A stretch of DNA of 64,000 bases, taken from NCBI RefSeq assembly GCF_900111905.1, contig NZ_FOKM01000013.1:124001-188000 (forward strand). The letters run 5' to 3'. Below the pieces are notes generated by a model, which was given only the letters and a program-made list of their open reading frames with translations, had not been told where the DNA came from and did no database searches. Shown here one piece after another: positions 35,077 through 46,319 of the stretch (position 1 is the first letter of the stretch; each line of letters begins with the position of its first letter). This DNA comes from Rhizobium sp. NFR07 (GTDB taxonomy: Bacteria; Pseudomonadota; Alphaproteobacteria; Rhizobiales; Rhizobiaceae). Made by a program: the position numbers and the translations under genes.

Positions 35077-35639
35077 AGGGCGGACGCAAGCTCGATACCG
35101 AGGAACGGATACTCTGGGGCAAGGTTGCCAAGTCGACCCGCGCCTTCAAGGAGCGTCAGCACGATCTTCTGGCTTTCGAGGCGGAGGAGGCCGAACGTGT
35201 GGCCGAGGCCGAGCGGCAGCAGGCTCCCTTGGCTCCGCACGAGGCGAGCGAAAAGCCCGCAAGACAGATCCCGACCGCCCGCAAACCGAGCGGTTTTCAT
35301 CATCCGCTGGAAAAGCCGACGAAGCAGAAGCTCGCCAAGGGCAAGCTTTCCATCGAGGCGCGGCTTGATCTCCACGGCCTGTTTCAGGCCGAGGCGCATG
35401 ATCTTCTTCTCGATTTTATCTACCGCGCCCACGAGCGGGGCCTTCGCCACGTCCTGGTCATCACCGGCAAGGGCAGTTCGATGGGCAGCGAAGGTGCGCT
35501 GCGCCGGGCAGTGCCGCTCTGGTTTTCCAAGCCGGAATTCCGCTTCCTGATTTCGTCCTACGAATGGGCCGCGCGCCATCACGGCGGTGACGGCGCTCTT
35601 TATGTCCGCCTTGCGCGGATCGACAGAGCTGCGCCATGA
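35073..35639 (+). CDS. Smr domain protein
   Basis: 188 residues. The charged N-terminal half (about 1-95) contains KLDTEERILWGKVAKSTRAFKER and is followed by an Smr domain. The domain carries the LDLHG motif near 105 and the VITGKGSSMG loop near 130; it is the MutS2-type nuclease fold that nicks branched DNA or cleaves RNA in some bacteria. Stand-alone alphaproteobacterial members (DUF/Smr) lack MutS domains and have no known substrate. Overlaps both neighbours by ATGA. Confidence 0.87.
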   Translation: MKGGRKLDTEERILWGKVAKSTRAFKERQHDLLAFEAEEAERVAEAERQQAPLAPHEASEKPARQIPTARKPSGFHHPLEKPTKQKLAKGKLSIEARLDLHGLFQAEAHDLLLDFIYRAHERGLRHVLVITGKGSSMGSEGALRRAVPLWFSKPEFRFLISSYEWAARHHGGDGALYVRLARIDRAAP

Positions 35640-35992
35640 CGCCGTTCGGCATGGCGATGCGGACACTGCGCCAGCGCAAGGGCGTAACCCAGCGTGCCCT
35701 GGCCCAGGCGATCGGCGTGACGCCCGCCTATCTCTCGGCCCTTGAGCATGGCCGGCGCGGCCGCCCGACCTTCGAACTGCTGCAGCGCATCGCCGGCTAT
35801 TTCAACATCATCTGGGACGAGGCCGAGGAACTGTTCCGACTGGCCAATGTGTCGGATCCGCGGGTCGTCGTAGACACCGCCGGATTGCCTGCGGAATATA
35901 CGATGCTGGCCAATGAACTGGCCAAACGGATTAGCACTTTGCCGCCGGACGTGGTAGAAGAGATGACCAAACTCCTGAAGCGCAACCCATAG
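35636..35992 (+). CDS. XRE-family helix-turn-helix regulator
   Basis: 118-residue DNA-binding protein. The HTH lies at about residues 8-65: MRTLRQRKGVTQRALAQAIG, GVTPAYLSALEHGRRG and FELLQRIAGYFN. The C-terminal half contains AEELFRLANVSDPRVVVDTAGLP and LPPDVVEEMTKLL and is likely for dimerisation. Target unknown; being last in the timA-mltA-smr operon with ATGA coupling, autoregulation of this operon is a reasonable guess. Confidence 0.85.
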   Translation: MTPFGMAMRTLRQRKGVTQRALAQAIGVTPAYLSALEHGRRGRPTFELLQRIAGYFNIIWDEAEELFRLANVSDPRVVVDTAGLPAEYTMLANELAKRISTLPPDVVEEMTKLLKRNP

Positions 35993-36136
35993 CCACTTTT
36001 TCTCGGGAACATCCACGGCTTTCCGGCCACATTGGCCTGCCACAACCTTTAGAAGCCGTTTGGGATTTCCTATATTCCCACTAAACCGAGCGGTGATTCG
36101 CGCGTCACTGACCAAGAACCAACTGGAAGAAACTGA

Positions 36137-38572
<2,436 letters not shown>

Positions 38573-38587
38573 GTCGAAGCAGATCAC

Positions 38588-38620
38588 GAAAAACAGACGG
38601 GGCCTATCGGGCCCCGTTTT
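38588..38620. terminator. Intrinsic terminator after gyrB
   Basis: CGGGGCC (38598-38604) pairs with GGCCCCG (38610-38616) and is followed by TTTT; the A-rich start makes it usable on the minus strand for the nitroreductase as well. Confidence 0.88.
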
Positions 38621-38653
38621 GTTATTCAGCCTGAGGTGTTCTGCACAGGCTTT

Positions 38654-38669
38654 GGATTCACGTGAAACA
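38654..38669. other. parS: parS site D (gyrB downstream)
   Basis: GGATTCACGTGAAACA lies in the intergenic stretch after the gyrB terminator, about 10.5 kb right of the origin. The core GATTCACGTGAAAC is shared with sites C and E and includes GATTC. Confidence 0.82.
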
Positions 38670-38690
38670 TTTTCTTAAGCTTTTTTCCGC

Positions 38691-39290
38691 TCACGGTTCG
38701 CCGGTGAACTTGCCCTCGAATGCGAAATCCGAGACCGGCTTGCGCTTGCTTGGCACTTCCCGCTCCTGAAGTTCTTCGGGCAGGGTGCTCTTGTCGGCCA
38801 TGCGACCGATTGCGGCCGCTGCCTCGACGCGAAAACCGTCCGGCAGGTTCAGCACGCCGATGGCCTTTTCCTTGTCGAAACCTTCCATACCATGGGCGTG
38901 GTAGCCGAGCTTCATCGCCTGGCAGATCACCGAGAACCAGGCAGCGCCCGTGTCATAGGAATGCGTATAGGCCTCCCTGCGTTCGCCATTGCTGGAGACG
39001 CGATAGGTCTTTGAGACGATGATCATTAGAGCCGCGGCGTTCTGCGCCCATTTCTGGTTCCCGGGCACGAGAAGATCGAGGATGGCCGAGAAGGCGGGCG
39101 TGCCGCGCAGGCCATAGACGAAACGCCATGGCTGGTTGTTGCCGGAGGAGGGTGCCCAATGCGCTGCATCCAGGATCGTCAGCATCGTCTCCCGATCCAT
39201 CGTCTCTTCGGTAAACGCCCGCGGTGACCAGCGATCGAGAAAGAAGGCATCGATCGGAAATTCAGACGTGCGGGTATTGCTGCTGGTCAT
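38691..39290 (-). CDS. Nitroreductase family protein
   Basis: FMN-dependent oxidoreductase of 199 residues. The typical N-terminal DRWSPRAFTEETMDRETM, the AHWAPSSGNNQPWRFVYG motif and FSVICQAMKLGYHAHGMEGFD mark the nitroreductase fold that uses NAD(P)H to reduce nitro or quinone compounds. Physiological substrate unknown. ATG at 39290 with AAGGAGT six bases upstream; eight extra upstream residues are open but unsupported. Confidence 0.87.
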   Translation of the reverse strand: MTSSNTRTSEFPIDAFFLDRWSPRAFTEETMDRETMLTILDAAHWAPSSGNNQPWRFVYGLRGTPAFSAILDLLVPGNQKWAQNAAALMIIVSKTYRVSSNGERREAYTHSYDTGAAWFSVICQAMKLGYHAHGMEGFDKEKAIGVLNLPDGFRVEAAAAIGRMADKSTLPEELQEREVPSKRKPVSDFAFEGKFTGEP

Positions 39291-39462
39291 GAGTGACTCC
39301 TTGTTTCTAGTCATGGAAATAAGGGAAGCTGAGTCGATTGCAATCGCCCGGCGGTCTTAAGCTTGCGTGACAAGCCACGGCACATCGGTCATAGATGATG
39401 ACGGGAGAGGAACGCTTGATCGCCGGGCGCATTGAGGTTCGAAAAGGGGAGGAGGCACCGCG

Positions 39463-40779
39463 ATGAAAAGCAGCGCATTCATGTTTTACCAACTGTATGA
39501 GTTGAACCACGCCGCTCTTGCGCCGTTTCGCGCCGGCGCGGAAGCGCTTCGCTTCGTTTCCACCAATCCGATGAACCCGCTGTCGCAGACGGTGCTGGGT
39601 CGGACGCTCACAGCCAGCCTCGAAGTCTTCGAGCGGGCGACGCGCCGTTATGCCAAGCCCGAATTCGGCATCGCAGAAACCACGGTTGAAGGAGAGAAGG
39701 TTGCCGTCACCGAAGAGGTGGTCTGGTCGAAGCCCTTCTGCAATCTTCTGCATTTCAAACGCGATCTTCCTCAGTCGCGGGCGGCCGACCAGAAGATACT
39801 GCTCGTCGCACCGATGTCCGGTCACTACGCGACACTGCTTCGCGGCACGGTGGAATCGCTTCTGCCCCATGCCGAGGTCTACATCACAGATTGGGTCGAT
39901 GCGCGCATGGTCCCGGTCACCGAAGGCAATTTCGATCTGGATGACTATATCGACTACGTGATCGAGATGCTGCACGAGCTTGGAGCGGGCGCTCACGTCG
40001 TCGGCGTCTGCCAGCCGTCGGTGCCGGTTCTGGCCGCCGTCGCTGTCATGGAGGCGAGGCAGGACCCGATGCTTCCGGCCTCGATGATCCTGATGGGCGG
40101 CCCGATCGACACGCGCATCCATCCGACGGCCGTCAACAATCTTGCCAAGGAACATCCGCTCGAATGGTTCCGCGACAATGTCGTCATGACGGTGCCGTTC
40201 CCGCAGCCGGGTTTCATGCGCCCTGTCTATCCAGGCTTCCTGCAGCTCTCGGGCTTCATGTCGATGAACCTAGACCGCCACGTCATGGCGCATCGGGAAT
40301 TCTTCGAGCATCTCGTCAAGAACGATGGGGAATCGGCCGAGAAGCACCGAGACTTCTACGACGAATATCTGGCCGTGATGGATCTGACCGAGGAGTTCTA
40401 TCTCCAGACCGTCGACACCGTCTTCATCCGGCATTCCCTGCCGAAGGGCGAGATGAAGCACCGCGAAGTTCTGGTCGATACTAAGGCGATCCGCCATGTC
40501 GCGTTGATGACGGTGGAAGGGGAAAACGACGACATTTCCGGCGTCGGGCAGACCCAGGCAGCCCATACGATCTGCCCCAATATCCCCGACGAGATGCGAC
40601 TTCACTACATGCAGCCGGACGTCGGCCATTACGGCGTCTTCAACGGCTCGCGCTTCAGACGAGAGATCGTGCCACGGATCGTCGAGTTTACCCGACTTCA
40701 CGCCAAAGCTGTCGCGGCAGCTAAACCTGCGGCAGCATCGAAGAGAGCTGCCTCCAAGGGCGTCAAGAAGCCCAGGTAG
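39463..40779 (+). CDS. phaZ: Intracellular poly(3-hydroxybutyrate) depolymerase
   Basis: Mobilises stored PHB granules in the cytoplasm. 438 residues of the Ralstonia PhaZ1-like alpha/beta-hydrolase family: MKSSAFMFYQLYELNHA start, APMSGHYATLLRGTVE in the middle and the nucleophile elbow VGVCQPSVP with Cys183 in place of serine, as in this family. The C-terminal ~20 residues are lysine- and alanine-rich, similar to phasin-like tails that contact granules or DNA (inferred). ATG at 39463 with AGGAGG seven bases upstream. A separate unit with its own upstream region. Confidence 0.92.
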   Translation: MKSSAFMFYQLYELNHAALAPFRAGAEALRFVSTNPMNPLSQTVLGRTLTASLEVFERATRRYAKPEFGIAETTVEGEKVAVTEEVVWSKPFCNLLHFKRDLPQSRAADQKILLVAPMSGHYATLLRGTVESLLPHAEVYITDWVDARMVPVTEGNFDLDDYIDYVIEMLHELGAGAHVVGVCQPSVPVLAAVAVMEARQDPMLPASMILMGGPIDTRIHPTAVNNLAKEHPLEWFRDNVVMTVPFPQPGFMRPVYPGFLQLSGFMSMNLDRHVMAHREFFEHLVKNDGESAEKHRDFYDEYLAVMDLTEEFYLQTVDTVFIRHSLPKGEMKHREVLVDTKAIRHVALMTVEGENDDISGVGQTQAAHTICPNIPDEMRLHYMQPDVGHYGVFNGSRFRREIVPRIVEFTRLHAKAVAAAKPAAASKRAASKGVKKPR

Positions 40780-40914
40780 ATCGATTTTCCGGCGTTATTT
40801 CAGAGGCTTCTACAATTTAATCTTCGCTCTTCTTGAAGGGCGATATGCGGCTCACCAAATCGATTCCGTCGGGCTGGCATGCGGCCACCCGCTGCAACCT
40901 CAAGGGTGTGACCC

Positions 40915-41337
40915 ATGAACCAGTCTGCATTGATCCGTCCGGAGTGGACGCCGGCCACCATTGCTCTCATGGTGCTCGGTTTCATAGTGTTCTGGCCGCT
41001 TGGCCTTGCCATGCTCGCCTATATCATATTCGGGGATCGGCTGCGCGGCTTCAAGCGCGACGCCAATGATCGCGCCGATAAGTGGTTTTCCGGCTGCCGC
41101 CGGGCCAGCCGCCGCTACAACACGCATTTCTCGACCGGCAACGTCGCTTTTGACGACTGGCGGAAAGCGGAGCTCGACCGCCTCGAAGAAGAGCGCCGCA
41201 GGCTCGACGAGATGCGCGAAGAGTTCGACAGCTATGCGCGCGAACTGCGCCGTGCCAAGGACCAGGAAGAGTTCGATCGTTTCATGCGTGAGCGCAAGAG
41301 CCGGCCGAATGGCGATCAGTCGGTCGTCGACCTGTAG
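40915..41337 (+). CDS. DUF2852 membrane protein
   Basis: 140 residues: one hydrophobic N-terminal segment (ATIALMVLGFIVFWPLGLAMLAYIIFG, residues about 13-38). It is followed by a long charged helix likely to form a coiled coil (RKAELDRLEEERRRLDEMREEF). The pattern is that of DUF2852, common in rhizobia and of unknown function. ATG at 40915 with GGGTGTG upstream. Followed by a strong terminator. Confidence 0.85.
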   Translation: MNQSALIRPEWTPATIALMVLGFIVFWPLGLAMLAYIIFGDRLRGFKRDANDRADKWFSGCRRASRRYNTHFSTGNVAFDDWRKAELDRLEEERRRLDEMREEFDSYARELRRAKDQEEFDRFMRERKSRPNGDQSVVDL

Positions 41338-41363
41338 CATCGCTGCACGGAATTGCCTTGATA

Positions 41364-41395
41364 GGGCCGGCGCTCAACAGGCGCCGGCTTTTTTG
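41364..41395 (+). terminator. Intrinsic terminator after the DUF2852 gene
   Basis: GCCGGCGC (41366-41373) and GCGCCGGC (41381-41388) pair around TCAACAG, followed by TTTTTT. Confidence 0.93.
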
Positions 41396-41432
41396 ATGCG
41401 GGGATTCACGATGAATCGGCTAAGGAATATAT

Positions 41433-42194
41433 ATGTTCGCGCTTCTCAAAAAGCCTGTCCGTCGCACGTCGAGACCGCTCGAAACGGTGAAGCGCACCCT
41501 CAATGTCGGTGATCGCGCCATGCCGCTGACCATCAAGGAGAACAGCCGGGCGACGCGCATCACGCTCAGGATCGAGCCGGGCGGTCGTGCGCTTAACCTG
41601 ACGGTCCCCATCGGGCTGAAAAAATACGAGATAGACGATTTCCTCGCGCGGCATGAAGGCTGGCTCAGTGCCAAGCTTTCGAAGTTCTCGACGGAAAACC
41701 CCATCAGGCCCGGCGGTGAGATCTCCATCCGCGGTGTCATTCACCATATAGAGCATACCGGATCGCTTCGCGGCATCACGGAAGCTATTGTCGTCGACGG
41801 CCGGCCTGTCCTGAAGGTGAGCGGCCTTGAGGGGCACATCGGCCGCCGGATCTCCACCTTCCTCAAGAAGGAAGCCCGTCGCGACCTGGAAACGCTTGCC
41901 CGCCGCCACGCCGCGTCGGTCCGCAAGCCCATCACCTCGGTATCCATGAAGGACACCCGAAGCAGATGGGGTTCATGCTCCTGGGATGGAAACCTGAGTT
42001 TCTCCTGGCGCATCGTCATGGCGCCGCCGCTTGTGATCGATTACCTTGCGGCGCATGAAGTGGCGCATCTGAAGGAAATGAACCACGGCCCGAAATTCTG
42101 GGCTCTCTGCAAGCAGCTCTGCCCGCGGATGGAAGAGGCTCGCCGCTGGCTGAAGCTGCATGGCTCGCAGCTTCACGCACTCGATTTCAGCTGA
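41433..42194 (+). CDS. YgjP-like metallopeptidase domain protein (M48/DUF45)
   Basis: Predicted zinc metallopeptidase of 253 residues with the YgjP-type domain. The N-terminal beta strands (SRATRITLRIEPGGRALNLTVP) lead to KDTRSRWGSCS, then the HEVAHL site and the later MNHGPKFW, which supply zinc ligands. No signal peptide. Substrate unknown; such genes often stand alone. ATG at 41433 follows AAGGA by 8 bases. It is convergent with the sleB-like gene. Confidence 0.87.
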   Translation: MFALLKKPVRRTSRPLETVKRTLNVGDRAMPLTIKENSRATRITLRIEPGGRALNLTVPIGLKKYEIDDFLARHEGWLSAKLSKFSTENPIRPGGEISIRGVIHHIEHTGSLRGITEAIVVDGRPVLKVSGLEGHIGRRISTFLKKEARRDLETLARRHAASVRKPITSVSMKDTRSRWGSCSWDGNLSFSWRIVMAPPLVIDYLAAHEVAHLKEMNHGPKFWALCKQLCPRMEEARRWLKLHGSQLHALDFS

Positions 42195-42214
42195 TCAGGC
42201 GCGTTCGACCGGCT

Positions 42215-43252
42215 TTACTGCCAGTCGCTTGTGCGCATCGTCCAGTCCTGCTGGGAAAGGCCGGTCGGCGGGTCGGCCATCGCCATGCCGGCGCCCGGCC
42301 GCTTCTGCACCTGCGGACGCATGGTCGGAACCGGGATGTTCTCGTCGCTGGTAAGGCTGGCAGGAATGACATGCGCTTGGCTGACCGACGAATTCTGCGG
42401 CACCGAATAGGCGGTATCGAAGGCCTGCTCCATGCTGGCGCGAGTGATCGCGGCGGCGATGATCGGCGCGACGGATGGCTTGGAAGCATCCGCCAGCTGC
42501 GGGGAAGCGTCGCGCGCACCCTTGGCGGCGGCAACGGAAGCCGGCGTCGGGACCAGTGCGGATGCCGCTCCGGCTGTCGCCACGGTCTGCGTCTGATTGC
42601 TTGCGGGAGCCGTCGAAGGTGCGACGGAGGCGATGGCGCTCTGCGCGCTGCCGGGTGTCGCAAAAGCGAGGACGTAGGAATCCGACGACTGCGGTTCCGC
42701 CGTCTGCAACTCGCCATCACGGCCGCGCTTCTCGTAGAACACGTTGCCGCCGGCCGATGCCACGTAATGCATGTTCTTGTAGGGGAAGCTCAGTCCCTTG
42801 GTGTGGAAGAACATCGCGCTCTTCACATCGGGGTGACGGGCACCCTTGAGGACTGCGTCGGCGGCCTTGTTGAGGTCAGGCGCCGTATCCTCGTCCATCT
42901 TCCGGGTCATCACGCCCGGTGCGAACTGGTTCTTCTGGGTGACAACACCGCAGATGCTGGACGGATAGATGCCCGAAGTCAGTCGGTTCATCACCACGCT
43001 GCCGACCGCGATGAAACCCTTTTCGCTGGTCCGCTTGGATTCGAAATACATCGCGCGCTTAAGGCACTCGCGATCCTTCGTCGTATAGCTGTAGACCGTC
43101 TTGGACTGTCCCGAATCCGCAGTAGCCAGCTTCGTGGATTTCGCTTTCGCATCGACGGAAGCCGTCGTCTGCGTGCTTGTGCATGCGGAGAGCAATCCTC
43201 CTGCAGCTAGACAAAGTGCTGCACGAAAAGCAGCCCCCGTGATCGTCGCCAT
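42215..43252 (-). CDS. Cell wall hydrolase, SleB family, lipoprotein
   Basis: Likely envelope peptidoglycan hydrolase of 345 residues. The N-terminal signal has a lipobox LSAC (MATITGAAFRAALCLAAGGLLSAC). The Hydrolase_2 (SleB-like) domain follows at about 65-185, with CLKRAMYFESKR and AVGSVVMNRLTSGIYPSSICGVV, in which the catalytic glutamate is conserved. The C-terminal ~150 residues are alanine-, proline- and threonine-rich and low complexity. SleB was first known from spores, but this family is widespread in alphaproteobacteria. ATG at 43252 with a GGCGGGG site; the 24-residue upstream extension would bury the signal peptide. Confidence 0.85.
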   Translation of the reverse strand: MATITGAAFRAALCLAAGGLLSACTSTQTTASVDAKAKSTKLATADSGQSKTVYSYTTKDRECLKRAMYFESKRTSEKGFIAVGSVVMNRLTSGIYPSSICGVVTQKNQFAPGVMTRKMDEDTAPDLNKAADAVLKGARHPDVKSAMFFHTKGLSFPYKNMHYVASAGGNVFYEKRGRDGELQTAEPQSSDSYVLAFATPGSAQSAIASVAPSTAPASNQTQTVATAGAASALVPTPASVAAAKGARDASPQLADASKPSVAPIIAAAITRASMEQAFDTAYSVPQNSSVSQAHVIPASLTSDENIPVPTMRPQVQKRPGAGMAMADPPTGLSQQDWTMRTSDWQ

Positions 43253-43548
43253 GGCACCCCGCCAAAAAATTTCAAAAATCGTCTGGGCGGGGAATAACCT
43301 ACCTGACTTTGTCTGTATGATCAATTATCTTTCACAATTACGCAACCTACGGAAAATCCATTCCTTTTCCGATTTTGGGCGATAAAACATTTCATGAGTA
43401 AAGTCTCATATATCCGTTATTTACATACCGTGAAGCCGCCGCGATTCGCCTGATCAGCCGTTGTCACGCATGCCTTATTTGCGGCGCCATTTCAGCCGCT
43501 TATATAAAGAGCCTCGACTCACAAGGCATTTCGTGTCACTGCGCCGTC
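43253..43548. other. AT-rich divergent promoter region between the sleB-like gene and trpF
   Basis: 296 bp without a supported gene. It holds a hairpin CGGAAAA (43350-43356) / TTTTCCG (43365-43371), a short ATGAG/CTCAT hairpin near 43394-43409, and a TATATAAAG run near 43500 close to trpF. A 19-codon ORF from 43394 has no tryptophan codons, so it is not a trp attenuator peptide. Promoters for both genes probably lie here. Confidence 0.5.
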
Positions 43549-44208
43549 ATGAAACCTGACGTCAAGATTTGCGGATTGAAGACTGCGGACGCGATCGATC
43601 GTGCGGTGGCCCGCGGCGCGACCCATATCGGCTTCATCTTCTTCGCAAAGAGCCCGCGCAATATCGATCCGGCCCTCGCCGGCGAGCTTGCCGATGCGGT
43701 TCGTGGAAAGGTCAAGATCGTCGCGGTCACCGTCGACGCGAATGACGAGGATCTCGACGACATCGTCTCGCTCCTGCAGCCCGATATCCTGCAATTGCAT
43801 GGCCACGAGAGCCCGGAACGCATTCTGCACATAAAGGCGCTTTACGGTCTTCCGGTGATGAAGGTGTTTTCGGTACGCGAAGCGGCCGATCTCGACCGCG
43901 TCGATCCCTATATCGGCGTCGCCGATCGTTTCCTCTTCGATGCCAAGGCGCCTAAGGGTTCAGAGCTGCCGGGCGGTAACGGGGTTTCCTTCGACTGGAG
44001 CCTGATGGCCTCGCTTGACGGAAGCGTGGATTACATGCTTTCCGGAGGCCTGAACAAGGAGAATGTCGCTATCGCGCTTTCCTCGACGCGGGCAACGGGC
44101 GTAGATGTCTCGTCCGGTGTCGAAAGCGAGCCGGGCGTCAAGGACCTTGGCATGATCGATGCGTTCTTCGATGCCGTGAAATCGGCCGCAAAACGCGAAG
44201 GAGTTTGA
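43549..44208 (+). CDS. trpF: Phosphoribosylanthranilate isomerase
   Basis: Amadori rearrangement of phosphoribosylanthranilate, third step of tryptophan synthesis. 219 residues, TIM barrel starting VKICGLKTADAID, with the catalytic cysteine in KICGL and FIFFAKSPRNI; the end GVDVSSGVESEPGVKD is the phosphate-binding motif. ATG at 43549. First gene of trpF-trpB-trpA-accD-folC, two bases before trpB. Confidence 0.95.
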   Translation: MKPDVKICGLKTADAIDRAVARGATHIGFIFFAKSPRNIDPALAGELADAVRGKVKIVAVTVDANDEDLDDIVSLLQPDILQLHGHESPERILHIKALYGLPVMKVFSVREAADLDRVDPYIGVADRFLFDAKAPKGSELPGGNGVSFDWSLMASLDGSVDYMLSGGLNKENVAIALSSTRATGVDVSSGVESEPGVKDLGMIDAFFDAVKSAAKREGV

Positions 44209-44210
44209 AA

Positions 44211-45431
44211 GTGAACGAGACGCCAAAACCCAATTCGTTCCGGTCCGGCCCCGATGAGGATGGCCGTTTCGGCATTTTCGGCGGTCGTTTCGTCGCGGAA
44301 ACCCTGATGCCGCTGATCCTCGATCTGCAGGGCGAGTGGGAAAAGGCCAAGGACGATCCGGTCTTCCAGAAGGAACTGGCCGATCTCGGCACCCATTATA
44401 TCGGCCGCCCGAGCCCGCTCTATTTCGCCGAGCGCCTGACCGAGCATCTCGGCGGCGCAAAAATCTATTTCAAGCGTGAAGAGCTGAACCACACCGGTTC
44501 GCACAAGATCAACAACTGCATCGGCCAGATCCTGCTCGCCAAGCGCATGGGCAAGACCCGCATCATTGCCGAGACCGGCGCCGGCCAGCATGGCGTGGCC
44601 TCGGCCACGGTCGCCGCACGCTTCGGTTTCCCCTGCGTCGTCTATATGGGCGCGACCGATGTCGAGCGTCAGGCACCGAACGTTTTCCGCATGAAGCTGC
44701 TGGGCGCCGAAGTGATCCCGGTCACCGCCGGTCACGGCACGCTCAAGGATGCGATGAACGAAGCGCTTCGCGACTGGGTCACCAATGTCGACGACACCTA
44801 TTACCTGATCGGCACGGCCGCCGGCCCGCATCCCTATCCGGAAATGGTCCGTGACTTCCAGGCCGTCATCGGCAAGGAAGCCCGCGAGCAGATCCTCGAA
44901 GCCGAAGGCAAGTTGCCGGACGTCGTCATTGCCGCTGTCGGCGGCGGCTCCAACGCCATCGGCATCTTCCATCCCTTCCTCGATGACGAGGGCGTCCAGA
45001 TTGTCGGCGTCGAAGCCGGTGGCCGCGGCCTCGACGGCGTCGAGCACTGCGCCTCGATCACGGCCGGTTCGCCGGGCGTGCTGCACGGCAACCGCACCTA
45101 TCTCCTGCAGGACAATGACGGCCAGATCCTCGAAGGCCATTCGATTTCCGCCGGCCTCGACTATCCGGGCATCGGTCCCGAACATTCCTGGCTGAACGAT
45201 ATCGGCCGTGCCGAATACGTGCCGATCATGGACCACGAGGCGCTCGATGCCTTCCAGCTCCTGACGAAGCTCGAAGGCATCATTCCGGCACTCGAGCCGA
45301 GCCATGCCATCGCCGAGGTGATCAAGCGTGCGCCGAAGATGGGCAAGGACCAGATCATCCTGATGAACCTGTCCGGCCGTGGCGACAAGGATATCTTCAC
45401 CGTCGGCAAGATTCTCGGAATGGGGCTGTAA
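44211..45431 (+). CDS. trpB: Tryptophan synthase beta subunit
   Basis: PLP enzyme joining indole and serine to tryptophan. 406 residues with FGIFGGRFVAETLM at the start, the PLP lysine in REELNHTGSHKINNC near 90, ETGAGQHG and the glycine-rich VGGGSNAIG phosphate loop near 235. GTG at 44211 with GAAGGAG upstream gives the family length; an earlier TTG at 44205 is less likely. Coupled to trpF and trpA. Confidence 0.97.
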   Translation: MNETPKPNSFRSGPDEDGRFGIFGGRFVAETLMPLILDLQGEWEKAKDDPVFQKELADLGTHYIGRPSPLYFAERLTEHLGGAKIYFKREELNHTGSHKINNCIGQILLAKRMGKTRIIAETGAGQHGVASATVAARFGFPCVVYMGATDVERQAPNVFRMKLLGAEVIPVTAGHGTLKDAMNEALRDWVTNVDDTYYLIGTAAGPHPYPEMVRDFQAVIGKEAREQILEAEGKLPDVVIAAVGGGSNAIGIFHPFLDDEGVQIVGVEAGGRGLDGVEHCASITAGSPGVLHGNRTYLLQDNDGQILEGHSISAGLDYPGIGPEHSWLNDIGRAEYVPIMDHEALDAFQLLTKLEGIIPALEPSHAIAEVIKRAPKMGKDQIILMNLSGRGDKDIFTVGKILGMGL

Positions 45432-45434
45432 GAC

Positions 45435-46274
45435 ATGACTGCGCGTATGGATGCACGTTTCGCCAAGGTGAAGGCCGAGGGCCGTCCGGTTCTGGTTACC
45501 TATTTCATGGGCGGCGATCCGGATTTCGACACTTCGCTCGGCATTATGAAGGCTCTGCCGGAATCCGGAGCCGACATAATCGAACTCGGCATGCCTTTCT
45601 CCGATCCGATGGCCGACGGCCCGACGATCCAGCTGGCCGGCCAGCGCGCGCTGAAAGGCGGCCAGACGCTGGCAAAGACGCTGGAAATGGCACGGAAATT
45701 CCGCGAAACGGATGCCGACACGCCGATCGTCATGATGGGCTATTACAACCCGATCTATATCTACGGCGTCGACAAGTTTCTCGACGATGCGATCGCTTCG
45801 GGCATCGATGGCCTGATCGTCGTCGACCTGCCGCCGGAAATGGATGACGAACTCTGCATCCCGGCGCTTGAAAAGGGCATCAACTTCATCCGCCTGGCGA
45901 CGCCGACCACCGATGACAAACGCCTGCCGGCTGTCCTGAAGAACACGTCCGGCTTCGTCTACTACGTATCGATGAACGGCATCACCGGCGCCGCTTTGCC
46001 GGATCCCGCGCGGATTTCCGGCGCGGTATCACGCATCAAGGGGCATACCGATCTTCCCGTCTGCGTCGGCTTCGGCGTCAAGACGGCCGACCATGCCAAG
46101 GCAATCGGCGCGGCAGCGGACGGTGTCGTCGTCGGCACCGCGATCGTCGCCCAGATCGCCGGAAGTCTCACCAAGGATGGCGCAGCCGGCCCGGATACGA
46201 TTGCGTCCGTTGCGACGCTCGTGAAGGGTCTTGCCACCGGCGTGCGTGCCGCGCGCCTTGTTGCCGCCGAATAA
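45435..46274 (+). CDS. trpA: Tryptophan synthase alpha subunit
   Basis: Splits indole-3-glycerol phosphate and channels indole to TrpB. 279 residues: LVTYFMGGDPDFDTS, then IIELGMPFSDPMADGPTIQ containing the catalytic Glu and Asp, YYNPIYIYG and the phosphate-binding VGFGVKTADHAKAI. ATG at 45435, three bases after trpB. Confidence 0.97.
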   Translation: MTARMDARFAKVKAEGRPVLVTYFMGGDPDFDTSLGIMKALPESGADIIELGMPFSDPMADGPTIQLAGQRALKGGQTLAKTLEMARKFRETDADTPIVMMGYYNPIYIYGVDKFLDDAIASGIDGLIVVDLPPEMDDELCIPALEKGINFIRLATPTTDDKRLPAVLKNTSGFVYYVSMNGITGAALPDPARISGAVSRIKGHTDLPVCVGFGVKTADHAKAIGAAADGVVVGTAIVAQIAGSLTKDGAAGPDTIASVATLVKGLATGVRAARLVAAE

Positions 46275-46319
46275 AGAGCCCAGATAGGGCCTGAACGCTT
46301 AAACTCGGAGTAAGCCAAA

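Noticed and set aside
43394..43453. Short ORF upstream of trpF as a trp attenuator leader peptide
   Set aside because: It contains no tryptophan codons and no following terminator/antiterminator pair.
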